This document shows, one piece after another, positions 53,905 to 64,000 of a stretch of DNA of 64,000 nucleotides. The position numbers were made by a program, and so were the translations under genes. Position 1 is the stretch's first letter, and each line of letters starts with the position of its first letter. The DNA comes from Limnomonas spitsbergensis (Eukaryota > Chlorophyta > Chlorophyceae > Chlamydomonadales): the NCBI GenBank assembly GCA_037349105.1, contig JAYJMM010000094.1:806001-870000 (forward strand), in the 5' to 3' direction. The notes beneath the pieces were generated by a model. The model was not told where the DNA came from. It did no database searches and worked only from the letters and a program-made list of their open reading frames with translations.

Positions 53905-54570
53905 TCACACACTCACTCACACACACTCGCATGCACACACACTCACACACACACTTACATACTCACACTTAAACACAGTCACGGAAACTCTCTCACACAC
54001 ACTCACACACACACAAACTCCCACACACTCACACACACACTTACATACTCACACTTAAACACAGTCACGGAAACTCTCTCACACACACTCACACACACAC
54101 AAACTCCCACACACTCACACACACACTTACATACTCACACTTAAACACAGTCACGGAAACTCTCTCACACACACTCACCCACACACAAACTCCCACACAC
54201 TCACACACACACTTACATACTCACACTTAAACACAGTCACGGAAACTCTCTCACACACACTCACACACACACACAAACTCCCACACACTCACACACACAC
54301 TTACATACTCACACTTAAACACAGTCACGGAAACTCTCTCACACACACTCACACACACACTCACACACAAACTCTCTCACACACAATCTCACACGAACTC
54401 TCTCAAACACACTCAAACACAAACTCTCTCTCACACATACACACACTCATTCACACACTCATTCACACACTCATTCACACACGCATGCACACACGCATGC
54501 ACACACTCATTCACACACTCATTCACACACGCATGCACACACGCATGCACACACGCACTCTCAAACACGG
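53905..54570. repeat. CA-rich repeat with a higher-order unit of about 84 bp
   Basis: The higher-order unit (ACTTACATACTCACACTTAA, ACACAGTCACGGAAACTCTC, then CACACACTC runs) recurs about five times, followed by CATTCACACACGCATGCAC repeats. On the minus strand it ends GTGTGTGAG, used as the acceptor of exon 53903-53739. Confidence 0.93.
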
Positions 54571-54699
54571 CCTTGCGCACACTCAGACACACAGTTCCCC
54601 CTTCTGATTATCCCCCCAACGATGTAAACCCTTAAGTGGTAAGCCTCACTCATGGCCTCACGCACAAACAAAACCAACAGTGATGTACATCCTCACGTG

Positions 54700-57200
54700 G
54701 TAAGCCTGTGCCTCCGGAGATAGCTGCTGGGAGTCATCTGCATGCATATCGCCTGACTTGACTTGGCGAATACCCAGGCAGAACTGGAGGGAGGGGGGGG
54801 TACAAAGGGTTTAGGGTTAAGGGTGTAGGGTTTGGCAGAAATACGTTTTGTTCATTTTAGTGATGTGTGTGTGTGTGTGTTTGGGGGCATGAGGAGACAA
54901 GGAGTCACCAGTATGTATCTCGCCGGACTTGATTTGGCAAAACCTAGACAAAACTGGGGGGGGGGCACGTAGGGTTTAGGGTTTAAGGCTAAGGGTTTAA
55001 GGGAATGCCTATGTGTTCATTCCTTTAGTGATGCGTGTGTGTGTGTGTGTGTTTGGGGGCATGACAAAATAAGGAGTCATTAGTATGTATCTTGCCCAAC
55101 TTGACTTAGCAATACCTAGGCAAATTGGGAGAGGGGGACGTTGAGGTAAATCATAATCACATTTGTATTGTGTTCCATTTAAATGATGTGCTCGGGGGCA
55201 GGACGAGATTAGGAGCCATCAGTATGCATCTTGCCTGCCTTGACTAGGTATATCCGCAGAAAAGAAATCCTGGGGAAGGGATGGTAAAGGAAAACATATT
55301 TCATATCCGCTTTTAGCGAGACAGGTGTGGGCACTTGACCAGGCGCAATCCCATGCAGAATCGGGGATGGGGGGAACAGGCAATTACAGGCAGGAAACTA
55401 AGTTGTTTTTGCTGATTTTAGCCAGAGAGTTGTGGGCAGTTGTGCGTGCAGCAGGATGAGACGAGGAGTCGTCAACATGCATCTCGCCCGCCTCAGCTGG
55501 ATGCCTGCCTAGGGAAGACTGGAGGGGCAATAGAGCTCAAAGAGACCCTAAACGCTGAACCCGAAACTGGAGGGGCAATGGAGCTCAATTGAATCCTTAC
55601 CCCTAAACCCGAAACTTGAGGGGTAATGGAGCTCAAAGACAAAATAGGCCACTTCATTTATTTTCTGCAGAGAACTGCGCGTATGGATTGCGTATGGGGC
55701 TATGGGCAGGATGACAGAAGAAGGCACCAGCATGCATCTCGCGCGCCTAGACCTGGCACATGCACATGCAGAACTTGACAATCGAAAGACATTTAGTAAA
55801 GAAACAACCGTTGGCAAACGATTTTTTCCATGCCCAGTCACATGTGTGTGCATGCGGGGCAGAGGGTGAGATGAGGAGGAATTAGCATGCACCTTGCCTG
55901 CCCATAAGCTGGCGAATGCAGAATGTTTGAGGCGCAGAAAAAATAAACTATCAGTAGGAGACCCAATGTTTCAATGTTAAGTGGAAGGCGTAAGTATACG
56001 AGGTAGGGTGAGATGAGGAGACGTCAGCGTGCACCTTGCCTGCCTGAACCTGGCGAATGTAGAACATGCGGGGCGCAGAAAAAATAAGACACGTTCAATG
56101 TTCAGTGGAAGACGGGTGTATACGGGGCAGAGGGAGAGATGATGAGACGTCAGCGTGCACCTTGCTGGCTTTGAATCGGCACACGCCTGGGCACAACTGG
56201 AGAAGCGGAAAGAGGAAAGAATAAAATAAATCCCTCTCCCCTTCTTTGTAATGAGAGGTGTGCATTGGCAAGAAAGAAAAAAAAGCTACGCCCCGTGGGA
56301 GGCGTGAGAGTTAAGGAAACAGCGCAGCCTGGGCCGAGGCCACATCCGTGCCATGAACTGACATAGAACAAGGAATCTTCAGCATGCACCTTGCCCACCC
56401 TGACATGGCCAATGCCCTTGCAGACCTGGAGGGGTCGTCCAGTACACATAAATTCAAGCTGTTTCCTTTATTTTCCGCCCGGGAGGTGGGTGTTAAAAAG
56501 GAGGACATAAAGGGTTGTCGGCATGCATCTTGCCCGCCCTGACCTGGCCAATGCTCAAGCTGAGCTGCTGGGGCACACATTTCACTAGCTGACATGGTAG
56601 CTGGAATCAAGCTCGTTCATCCCCCCCCACACACGCAGCCAAGCGTTCAGCAGGGCACAGCCAGTATGCACGATCATAAACATTGTATTACATTTCAAAT
56701 TTGCGAGAGATACGTGTCAGGGGCAAGATGGGAAGTGAATCGTTTACATGCATCAGCATGCAAGACATGGCGCAGGCCAGTGCAGAACAGGAGGGCGGCA
56801 CACAGAACACTACCGCTGAGCAGTCTGAACCACATCACTGTTTGTTTTAATTTCAGTGAGATTTTCAGGGAGGATCCACATCCCAGTCATGTTAGGGGCT
56901 TCAGCTACACTTAAGCTACACTTTAGCTTCAATTCAGCTACAATTTAGCTACAATTTAGCTTCAATTCAGCTGTAATTCAGCTACAATCCTGGTAAATGT
57001 AGGCCTACGGCCAGGGAGGTCTGCTGCATGGGCCAACAGTGGGTCAAGGTTGGGTCCCCAACAACACATTGGTGGCCTGCCAAAGACATTAGTCTGCTGC
57101 ACAATCAATAAGCAATGATGCGTGCGGCAGGATGGGGTGAGGAGCGCGGAGCCTGGAGCCAGGCGTTTATGAGGCTGAGGAGTCGCTCACTGGCTCCTGC
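54700..57200. repeat. Long-period diverged repeat (about 130-250 bp, 11 or more units)
   Basis: A conserved core recurs near 54750, 54920, 55090, 55225, 55480, 55730, 55890, 56030, 56155, 56390 and 56530. Minus-strand consensus is about GCATTCGCCAGGTCAAGGCG, GGCAAGATGCATGCTGATGA, CTCCTCATCTCATCCTGCCC. The core contains a CCAG|GTCAAG donor-like site, and several copies keep an open LGIRQV-GKMHAD-type frame. I read it as tandem copies of an exon end plus donor from the 5' part of the minus-strand gene. Which copy, if any, is the true exon is not clear. A family B copy (GCTTCAGCTACACTTAAGC, repeated TTCAGCTACAATT) lies at 56890-57095. Confidence 0.7.
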
Positions 57201-58286
57201 TCGGGAAGGTGGCCTAGCGTGCTTAAGAAATGGGAGAAAACGGAGGAAAATAAACCTTGCGGCATACAGTGTTGGGTGTGGAAATGCGGCATAGGATATG
57301 AGGCAAGGTCGCATGGGGAACATGGAGCATGCGGCATGGGGCAAGGGATGCATGGAGCACGGGGCATTGGGCATGGGCTGCAATGAGCAGCATGGGGTGC
57401 ATGGGGCATGGTCAAGGTGGCGTGCGACATGGGGCATGAAAGCCTTATGCGTTCCTCCCCTGACATGTCTCATGCTTTGTAATGAAGGATGGACACTCTG
57501 GTAGATGATGGATGTTAGGTACAGAAAAGGGCGTGCACGGACTGTTTTGAAGCAGCCGGGCAGCCGGGCACTGGGCGCTCGGTTCGAACATCATATAACG
57601 CTCAGGCATGCGCAGTCCCATCCCGCGCAAGCCTGTTTGCCGGTCCCACTGCTGCCCTTCCGGAGGAGAACGTCTCGCAAGATCCGCCCCGTGACGAACC
57701 CATCTCCATCGGGGCACACGAGGTTTCTGGTCTCGACAGACTTCTTTATTTACACGCACCAATCCGATTTCGCATATTCATCCAACACGTAGGGTTTCCA
57801 GACGTGTCCCTACCCCCACGCCCCCGTCGGCAGCCAGCAGCCACTCGTATTTATGAAAGGCACGATCGCATGGAGTCACTGACTGGTCCTCACCGGCACT
57901 TGTCCTTTATCTTGCATTTTCTTATTGAAATAGGCGAGCCCCGCGCAGCAAGAATGCTTCCGTCCTTCCGGCTCCGTCGCCCGTTCGTTGTTTGACATCT
58001 TGAAGTAGAGAAATAAACCAATGGATCAGTGTGATGATATAATATGAAGGAACTTTGGGTATGCGCACACAGCAGATGAGCAGCAGTCTAACCGTGCGGA
58101 CCACAACAGCATAAACTGATTTGTACTGCACGTCCCAGTCAATCCTTCGAAGAAACAAGTCCTGTTTATCGGACGCATTTTGGGGCAACGCTAATCAGGA
58201 TCGTCCCCAAATATCCCTGTCTAAAATTAAGCTAGTCGCATTTACCACTCTGCCCCCAAGGCTCTTTGCAAAGAAAACACTTCCTC
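57201..58286. other. Likely divergent promoter region
   Basis: Contains short GGGGCATGGAGCATG repeats at 57300-57440 and then non-repetitive DNA up to the CCDC40 start at 58287. The gene to the left is transcribed away from it, so the promoters of both genes probably lie here. Open frames on both strands at 57445-57792 have no motif I recognise. No TATA box is evident. Confidence 0.45.
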
Positions 58287-61200
58287 ATGGCTGAGCCGGA
58301 TGAGGATCCCATCCTCGGCGGGGGTCTGGACCCCGACCACCCGCTGTTGGCGCGGGCGCAGGATGCCCTGAAGAAGCAGCTTATGGCCAACAAAAAGCGC
58401 CTCGAAGACGAGGTTCGAGAGAAGCAGAACGCGTTGAAGGTGCACATTTCAGAACTGGCGCGTAGCATATTAAATAAAACATATCGGGAAATGCAGCATT
58501 GGACGTGCTACATGCGCTGCCCGCTGCTCGTCTGCACCACGAACCCCTGACAGTGGCAGATGCTTTCCATCCTGGCAGCACAGACCGTGCGGTGCCTGTT
58601 CAGCACAGGACAGGGATAGCAAGACGCTGCCTTACTCGCGGAACCGTGTGACCTCTTGCCAAAGGCCTCATGCTTCATGTACACACAGCACAGCGCAACG
58701 CGCCCCGGAAGAAAAGCTCCCAGAGCAAGCGTGCTCGCGTGACACGGCTTGTGTTTTACATTTCCACCCTCACCTCGTCCTTCTCCCAGATGGCCAAGGC
58801 GAAGCGCGAGAGCATCGGTGTGGAGCTCTACGGCTTCCAGCAAGGCCTGGCGAAACTCCAGATGCAGCTGGAGACAACGCATCAAAACTTCCAAGCCATC
58901 GCCAGTATACGAACCCAGGTATGCACTGGTGTCCTGAGACTGAGGCCCCCCCTGCATGGGACATACGCATGGGGCAATTATTTGCACCCATCTCAAAACT
59001 GTGCCATGTTGCATGGCATGAGGCACATGGATTGCCCTCAGCCATGCCGTGGTGCACCTCAGGCTGACATCGTGTCCCCCACGCAGCGGGCTGCATGCAT
59101 GCATCCCCCATTACCCATGTGCATGGCGCGCTGGGCAACGTACGCCTAAAGCATGTAGCGCCATGCAGGGGCAGGGCGGCCGCGCCCTCCTTCTGGTCGC
59201 ATGGAGACGACGCCATGCGGTGCATGGAGGCGGCTTGTCTCCATGCGATGCCATGTGGTGTCCGCATTCTGATGGCATGGGTGCACCTCCGTTCCGGTTG
59301 CATGGACGCAGCTGAACTCCCATGTGGCGCATGGAGGTGCCCCGTCCCCATCTGGCACATGAGGGATGCTTGTCCTGTACGTCTCCTAATGACACGCAGG
59401 CAGACAGGACAGGGCGCTGCGCTTTCTAGCATCGCCAACAAACTGCCCGTTGCATCTTGGGTTGCTGCTGTTGCCATGCCTCAGTACAGTATGTAACGGG
59501 GTTCTCGAATCTGAATAAGCATCAAAACGGCGCCCTACTGTCTAACAATTCGCCCTATGAAAATACCGGTGTCCACACCCTATCGCACTTACATACCCGG
59601 TCTCTCTCCTCAATGCCCTATGAAAAGACCAATGTCCACACCCTAACGCACTTACATACTGTCATACCCTGTCTGTCTCCTGAATGCAGGCGGAGGAACA
59701 GCTGGCGGCGCTTAAGGCCGGTTTCACCGGCGACGACACGGACACAAAGCGGGAACGGACACGGGTGTGTTGCTTGCATTTTGATTGGGGGCATGAATAC
59801 ATGAGGATAAGGGATTAAGGGTGGTGGGGGTATGAGGGTTAAAGGTCGAGGGTAAGGCAATGAGGGTTAAGGCGGTTGGGGGCATGAGGGTTGAGGGTTA
59901 GGGTTAAGGCAATGAGGGTTAAGGGGGTTGGGGGCATGAGGGTTAAGGGATAGGCGTAGGGCAATGAGGGTTAAGGGTTAGGCGTAGGGCAATGAGGGTT
60001 AAGGGATAGGCGTAGGGCAATGTGGGTTAAGGGGTTTGGGGGCATGAGGGTTAAGGGTAAGGCAATGAGGTTTAAGGGTTGGGGGTAAGGCAATGAGGGT
60101 TCAGGGTTGGGGGTAAGGCAACGAGGCTTCAGGGTTGGGGGTTAGGCAATGAGGCTTCAGGGTTGGGGGTAAGGCAATGAGGGTTCAGGGTTGGGGGTAA
60201 GGCAATGCGAGTTCAGGGTTGGGGGTTAGGCAATGCGGGTTCAGGGTTGGGGTAAGGCAATGAGGGTTCAGGGTTGGGGGAAGGCAATGCGGGTTCAGGG
60301 TTGGGGGCACTGGGCCGTTTGGGGGCATGAATACATGATGCAATGAACCCTCAGAGGCTCAGGCTCGGGGTTACTTCTTTAGGATCGCTTCAGGATGGAG
60401 ACTGAAGGATCAGCAAGCCTGCAGTTGAACCCCGATGAGATGGTCAGGTATGCTATGTCGTTTGCAGGTTATGACTGTTGTTACGGGGTTGCTGCGGTCA
60501 CAGGATTATGTCATATATCTGCCGTCAGCTCCCGGCATCCGTCCCTCCCTAATGGCGTGCATTCCTCAGGTACTGTTACACTCACAGGATTAGCCCCCAA
60601 CCTTCCTTGAAAAACCCTGAACCCTGAACCCTGACCCCTGAATCCTGAACCCTGAACCCTGAACCTTGGACCTTGGACCCTGGACATTGAAACCTAAACT
60701 CCAAACCCTGCGTTATGTTTCCATGCTACAGGTGGAGAAGCACCAAATGGAGCTGGACCGTCTGGGGGCCACACTGAAGCAGATTGAGACATACAACGAG
60801 GAGATGAAGGGCGAGATTGCCGTCACTCGGCGGGCAGCTTATGCGGCGGAGGGCGCTGTGCAGGTTCTGGAAAAGGACAAGCTGCAGCAGGATCTGAGGT
60901 GAATTGAGAGGAGCGGGTAACGGGGGGGGGATGGGGCTGTACGGTGGAGGGCGCTGTGCAGGGTCTGGAGAGGGACAAGCTGCAGCAGGATCTGAAGTGG
61001 GGTGAGAGGAGAGGAAGCTGGAGACAAGGGGTGGGGGAGTAAGGAAGTGGGGGATGAGGAAAGGGGGGCTGTGCATTGGAGGGGGCTGTGCAGGGCCTGG
61101 AGAAGGACAAACTGCAGCAGGATCTGAGGTGGGGTGAGAGGAGAGGAAGCTGGAGACGAGGGGTGGGGGTGTAATGGAGTGGGGGATGAGGAAAGGGGGG

Positions 61201-64000
61201 CTATGCGGTGGAGGGGGCTGTGCAGGGCCTGGAGAAGGACAAACTGCCGCAGGATCTGAGGTGGGGTGAGAGGAGAGGAAGCTGGAGACAAGGGGTGGGG
61301 GAGTAAGCAAGTGGGGGATGAGGAAAGGGGGGTTGTGCGGTGGAGGGGGCTGTGCAGGGCCTGGAAAAGGATAAGCTACAGCAGGACCTGAGGTGGGGTG
61401 AGAGGAGCAGGAGCTGGAGACGAGGGGTGGGGGTGTAATGGAGTGGGGGATGAGGAAAGGGGGGCTATGCGGTGGAGGGGGCTGTGCAGGACCTGGAGAA
61501 GGACAAACTGCCGCAGGATCTGAGGTGGGGTGAGAGGAGAGGAAGCTGGAGACGAGGGGTGGGGGAGTAAGCAAGTGGGGGATGAGGAAAGGGGGGTTGT
61601 GCGGTGGAGGGGGCTGTGCAGGGCCTGGAAAAGGATAAGCTACAGCAGGACCTGAGGTGGGGTGAGAGGAGCAGGAGCTGGAGACCAAGGGGGTTGAAAG
61701 GAGTGGGGGACGAAAGGGGGCGGTTACGGATCGGGAAGAGTGACAACAGTGAGTGTGAAAGGAGTGGAGGAGGAGGAAAGGGGGACTATGCGGAAGAAGA
61801 CGCTGTGCTGGGTTTGGAGAAGGACAAGCTGCGGCAGGATCTCAGGTGGAGTGAGAGATGCGGGAGCGGGGTACGAAGGAGGGGGGTAATGGGAGTAACG
61901 GGGCTGGCAGCTACCTGCTGTGAAGCTGCTCTGCGCCTACCGGCCCTACAATTTAGTTATCCTTATGATATTGCTGCCGCGAAGCTGCTACCGGGCATCT
62001 GCTCTGTCACTGCCTCCTTCCCCAGGCCCGTCACTGGATGTACGGGTCTAAATGACCTAAATTCTTTTGTTTTATTCATGGGTCTAGATGACCTAAATTC
62101 TTTTATTTTATTCATGGGTCTAGATGACGTAAATTCTTTCATTTTTTTCATGGGTCTAGATGACCTAAATTCTTTTTATTGATTTACCTTTATTCATTTG
62201 TTTTATTTCGGTCTAGATAATATTCCTTTTTCAAACCCAAACCCCGAACTTCTGTACCGCTTCGACACGATGCAGGCCTGCAGCTGTCACTCCACACTGC
62301 ACTGTCCAAGGCGCAGCAGCCGGGTGACATCAACCCTGAACCCTGAACCATACACCCTGAACCATACACCCTGAACCCTCAACCCTGAACCCTGACCCCC
62401 AACCCTGAACCCTCAACCCTCAACCCCCATACAGGATTGACACCATGCAAGACAACATGAAGGGATTGCAGCAGCAGCTGTCCCTGCACACGGCACAGTA
62501 CGAGGCGCAGAAGCGGGAGACGAGGGCCGCGATGGAGACGTTGGCCGAGGCGGAGGCGGAGATGGAGACGGTCCATTTTGAGAAGAAACAGCTGCTTGCG
62601 CAGTGGAAGAGCAGCTTGATGGCCATTCAAAAGTGAGGCTCGGTTGGGACTTGAGGTGGGGTGGGGGAGGCGGAGATGGAGTCAATCCATTTTGAGAAGA
62701 AACAGCTGCTTGCGCAGTGGAAGAGCAGCTTGATGGCCATTCAAAAGTGAGGCTCTGTTGGGACTTGAGGTGGGGTGGGGGAGGCGGAGATGGAGTTCAT
62801 CCATTTTGAGAAGAAACAGCTTGCTGTGCATTGGAAGAGCAGCTTGATGGCCATTCAGAAGTGAGGTTCGGTTGGGACTGGAGGTGGGGTGGGGGAGGCG
62901 GAGACGGAGAAGGTTCGTTTTGAGCTGTCTTACATGCAAGTGGCCTTGACCCGTGGCCCTAAACCTAGCCCTAACCCGGGTGTATCAAGCAGGGCAGATG
63001 AGGGGATGCCTGTCATGCAAGTGGACTTGACCCTAAACCCAATCCCGGCTGCCCCATGCAGGCGTGATGAGGCGCTGTCCGCCATGCAAGTGGCGATGCG
63101 AGAGCAGCAGCAGCAGGAGCTTTCGATGGACAGCGAGATGCAGGGATACAAGAGGGACATTCTGAAACAGCAGATACAGAACGAGCAGGTGTGAGACTGC
63201 GAGGGAGTGTCACACTAGTGTGGATGCAAGTGTGAGATGTTGGGATGGACAGCGAGATGCAGGGATACAAGAAGGATATTGTGAAGCAGCAGATACAGAA
63301 CGAGCTGGTGTGAAGGGAGGCACACAAGTGTGAACATCAGAGTGAGAGGATGGGATGAAGGGCAAGATAAAGGAATATGAGAGCAGGGGTATTCTGATGC
63401 AGGAGGTTCAGAACGAGCAGATTTGAGGAGGCATGAGGAGGTGTGAGGAGGTATGAGATGATAGGTTGGCGGTTTTGAGATGCAGGGCTGCAAGTTGGTG
63501 TGGAGTGTGCGTGAACAAGAGCCGTCCAGGACGCATGTCTAGGCAATTGCAAATTTCTGGACGATGACCCCCTCAAGGCTTAACCAGTACTATCGCCATA
63601 AACCCTAAACCCGCCCCGCTCTCCTGCAGCTGACCAGTGTCCTGAGGATGGGCGAGGGCGAGAGCATGTCTAATCTTGAGTCTAGGGTTAAGGAGAACTA
63701 TCAGTCTAACACTACAGCTCTCAAGCCGCCCCCCTCCCCGCTCCCCCCCTGCAGCTGACCAGCATCCTGAGGAAGGTCGAGGGAGAGAGCATGTTATTGG
63801 GTTCAGGTTTACTATCATCCTAAAACCTTTATCCTAATCCCTCCCCTCTCCCCCCACTCCCCCGCCGCTGACCAGTATCCTGTAAAAGGTTGGGCACGTT
63901 CTTGAGTTGAATAACTATCATCCTATTACCTAACCCTAAACCCGCCCCACTCCCTCCGCCCCCCTCTGCAGCTGACCAGCATCTTGAGGAAGGGCGAGAG
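58287..64000 (+). CDS. CCDC40: CCDC40/FAP172-like axonemal coiled-coil protein, 5' part
   Basis: Exons are 58287-58439, 58790-58918, 59690-59764, 60383-about 60442, 60732-60898, 62435-62632 and 63062-63188, then one of four copies of the next exon start (63630, 63755, 63868 or 63972). The gene runs off the window. CCDC40 and CCDC39 form the molecular ruler that sets the 96-nm repeat on ciliary doublet microtubules. Diagnostic stretches are LDPDHPLLARAQDALKKQL, IGVELYGFQQGLAKLQMQLE, AEEQLAALKAGF, VEKHQMELDRL and, across exons 6-7, LAQWKSSLMAIQKRDEAL. The order and spacing match CCDC40 as I remember it. The whole product is heptad-rich coiled coil. The exon 4 end is uncertain: GTCAGG at 60443 keeps frame, while the stronger donor GTATGC at 60448 would need an extra small exon. 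Introns 5, 6 and 7 are filled with copies of the preceding exon's end. Confidence 0.9.
59810..60330. repeat. 28-bp GGGTT-rich minisatellite in CCDC40 intron 3
   Basis: Units of GGCAATGAGGGTTCAGGG plus TTGGGGGTAA, degenerating leftwards into GGGTTAAGGG words. They are telomere-like but not a true telomere. Confidence 0.92.
60945..61850 (+). pseudogene. Seven tandem copies of the CCDC40 exon 5 end plus donor
   Basis: Each unit of about 130 bp carries GAGGGGGCTGTGCAGGGCCT, GGAGAAGGACAAACTGC and GCAGGATCTGAG|GTGGGGTGA, matching the exon 5 end (codons GAVQVLEKDKLQQDLR). The copies lie near 60945, 61078, 61212, 61340, 61474, 61605 and 61790. A 320-codon minus-strand open frame across the array is an artefact. 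Confidence 0.93.
62671..62940 (+). pseudogene. Copies of the CCDC40 exon 6 end plus donor
   Basis: Two nearly full copies (62671-62746 and 62781-62860) and a fragment (62901-62940) repeat GGCGGAGATGGAG, CATTTTGAGAAGAAACAGCT, GAAGAGCAGCTTGATGGCCA and the donor AA|GTGAGG, about 115 bp apart. Confidence 0.95.
63242..63425 (+). pseudogene. Two copies of the CCDC40 exon 7 end plus donor
   Basis: 63242-63309 (GATGGACAGCGAGATGCAGG, ATACAGAACGAGCTG|GTGTGA) is close to exon 7. 63353-63421 is more diverged (GTTCAGAACGAGCAG, donor lost). Confidence 0.9.
63620..64000 (+). repeat. Four copies of an acceptor plus the start of CCDC40 exon 8
   Basis: Copies start at 63630, 63755, 63868 and 63972, with spacing of 125, 113 and 104 bp. 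Each has a pyrimidine tract, CTGCAG and CTGACCAGCATCCTGAGGA. The third has lost the AG and gained a stop. The last one runs off the window and may be the true exon (codons LTSILRKGE). Confidence 0.88.

Noticed and set aside
57445..57792. Open frames on both strands near the putative divergent promoter
   Set aside because: No conserved motif and no convincing donor linking either to the neighbouring genes.
60726..61688. 320-codon minus-strand Pro/Ser-rich frame
   Set aside because: Antisense of the CCDC40 exon 5 end array. No start context, splice sites or conserved motif.

Overview
This is eukaryotic nuclear DNA with many introns. It most likely comes from a flagellated microalga, probably green-lineage and cold-adapted. 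Three things suggest this: a secreted DUF3494-type ice-binding protein, a CCDC40/FAP172-like axonemal ruler protein (so motile cilia), and compact G+C-rich exons with GT-AG introns set in a repeat-rich background. The species assignment is inference. Exon borders were placed by hand from open frame, splice signals, intron phase and remembered family alignments.

Layout. 1-1395 is a 23-bp minisatellite. 1575-1693 is the last exon of an adenine phosphoribosyltransferase gene. 4540-6893 (+) is a three-exon ice-binding protein gene. 10054-27883 (-) is a complete 15-exon SRP72 gene (690 codons in 17.8 kb). 29377-29622 (+) is an orphan last exon of a second ice-binding protein. 30948-31605 is a decayed retroelement-like fragment. 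35201-41736 (+) is a five-exon gene for an unrecognised 604-aa membrane protein. 42855-47469 (+) is a four-exon dual-specificity phosphatase with a 16-nt microexon. 49567-53903 (-) holds exons of an unrecognised gene whose 5' part is unclear. 58287 to the window end (+) is the 5' part of a CCDC40-like gene.

The genes are unrelated housekeeping, cilium, signalling and cold-tolerance functions; nothing suggests an operon or a gene cluster. What unifies the window is how the introns have grown. Nearly every large intron is filled by tandem repeats, and in many cases the repeat or local duplication contains the end of the neighbouring exon together with its splice site. This is visible in SRP72, CCDC40, the phosphatase, the membrane protein and the unrecognised minus-strand gene, and a related pattern is seen in the ice-binding protein gene. 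Several families of short dispersed repeats (called A, B and C here) occupy the intergenic DNA and some introns. No tRNA, rRNA, CRISPR array or bacterial-type regulatory element was found.
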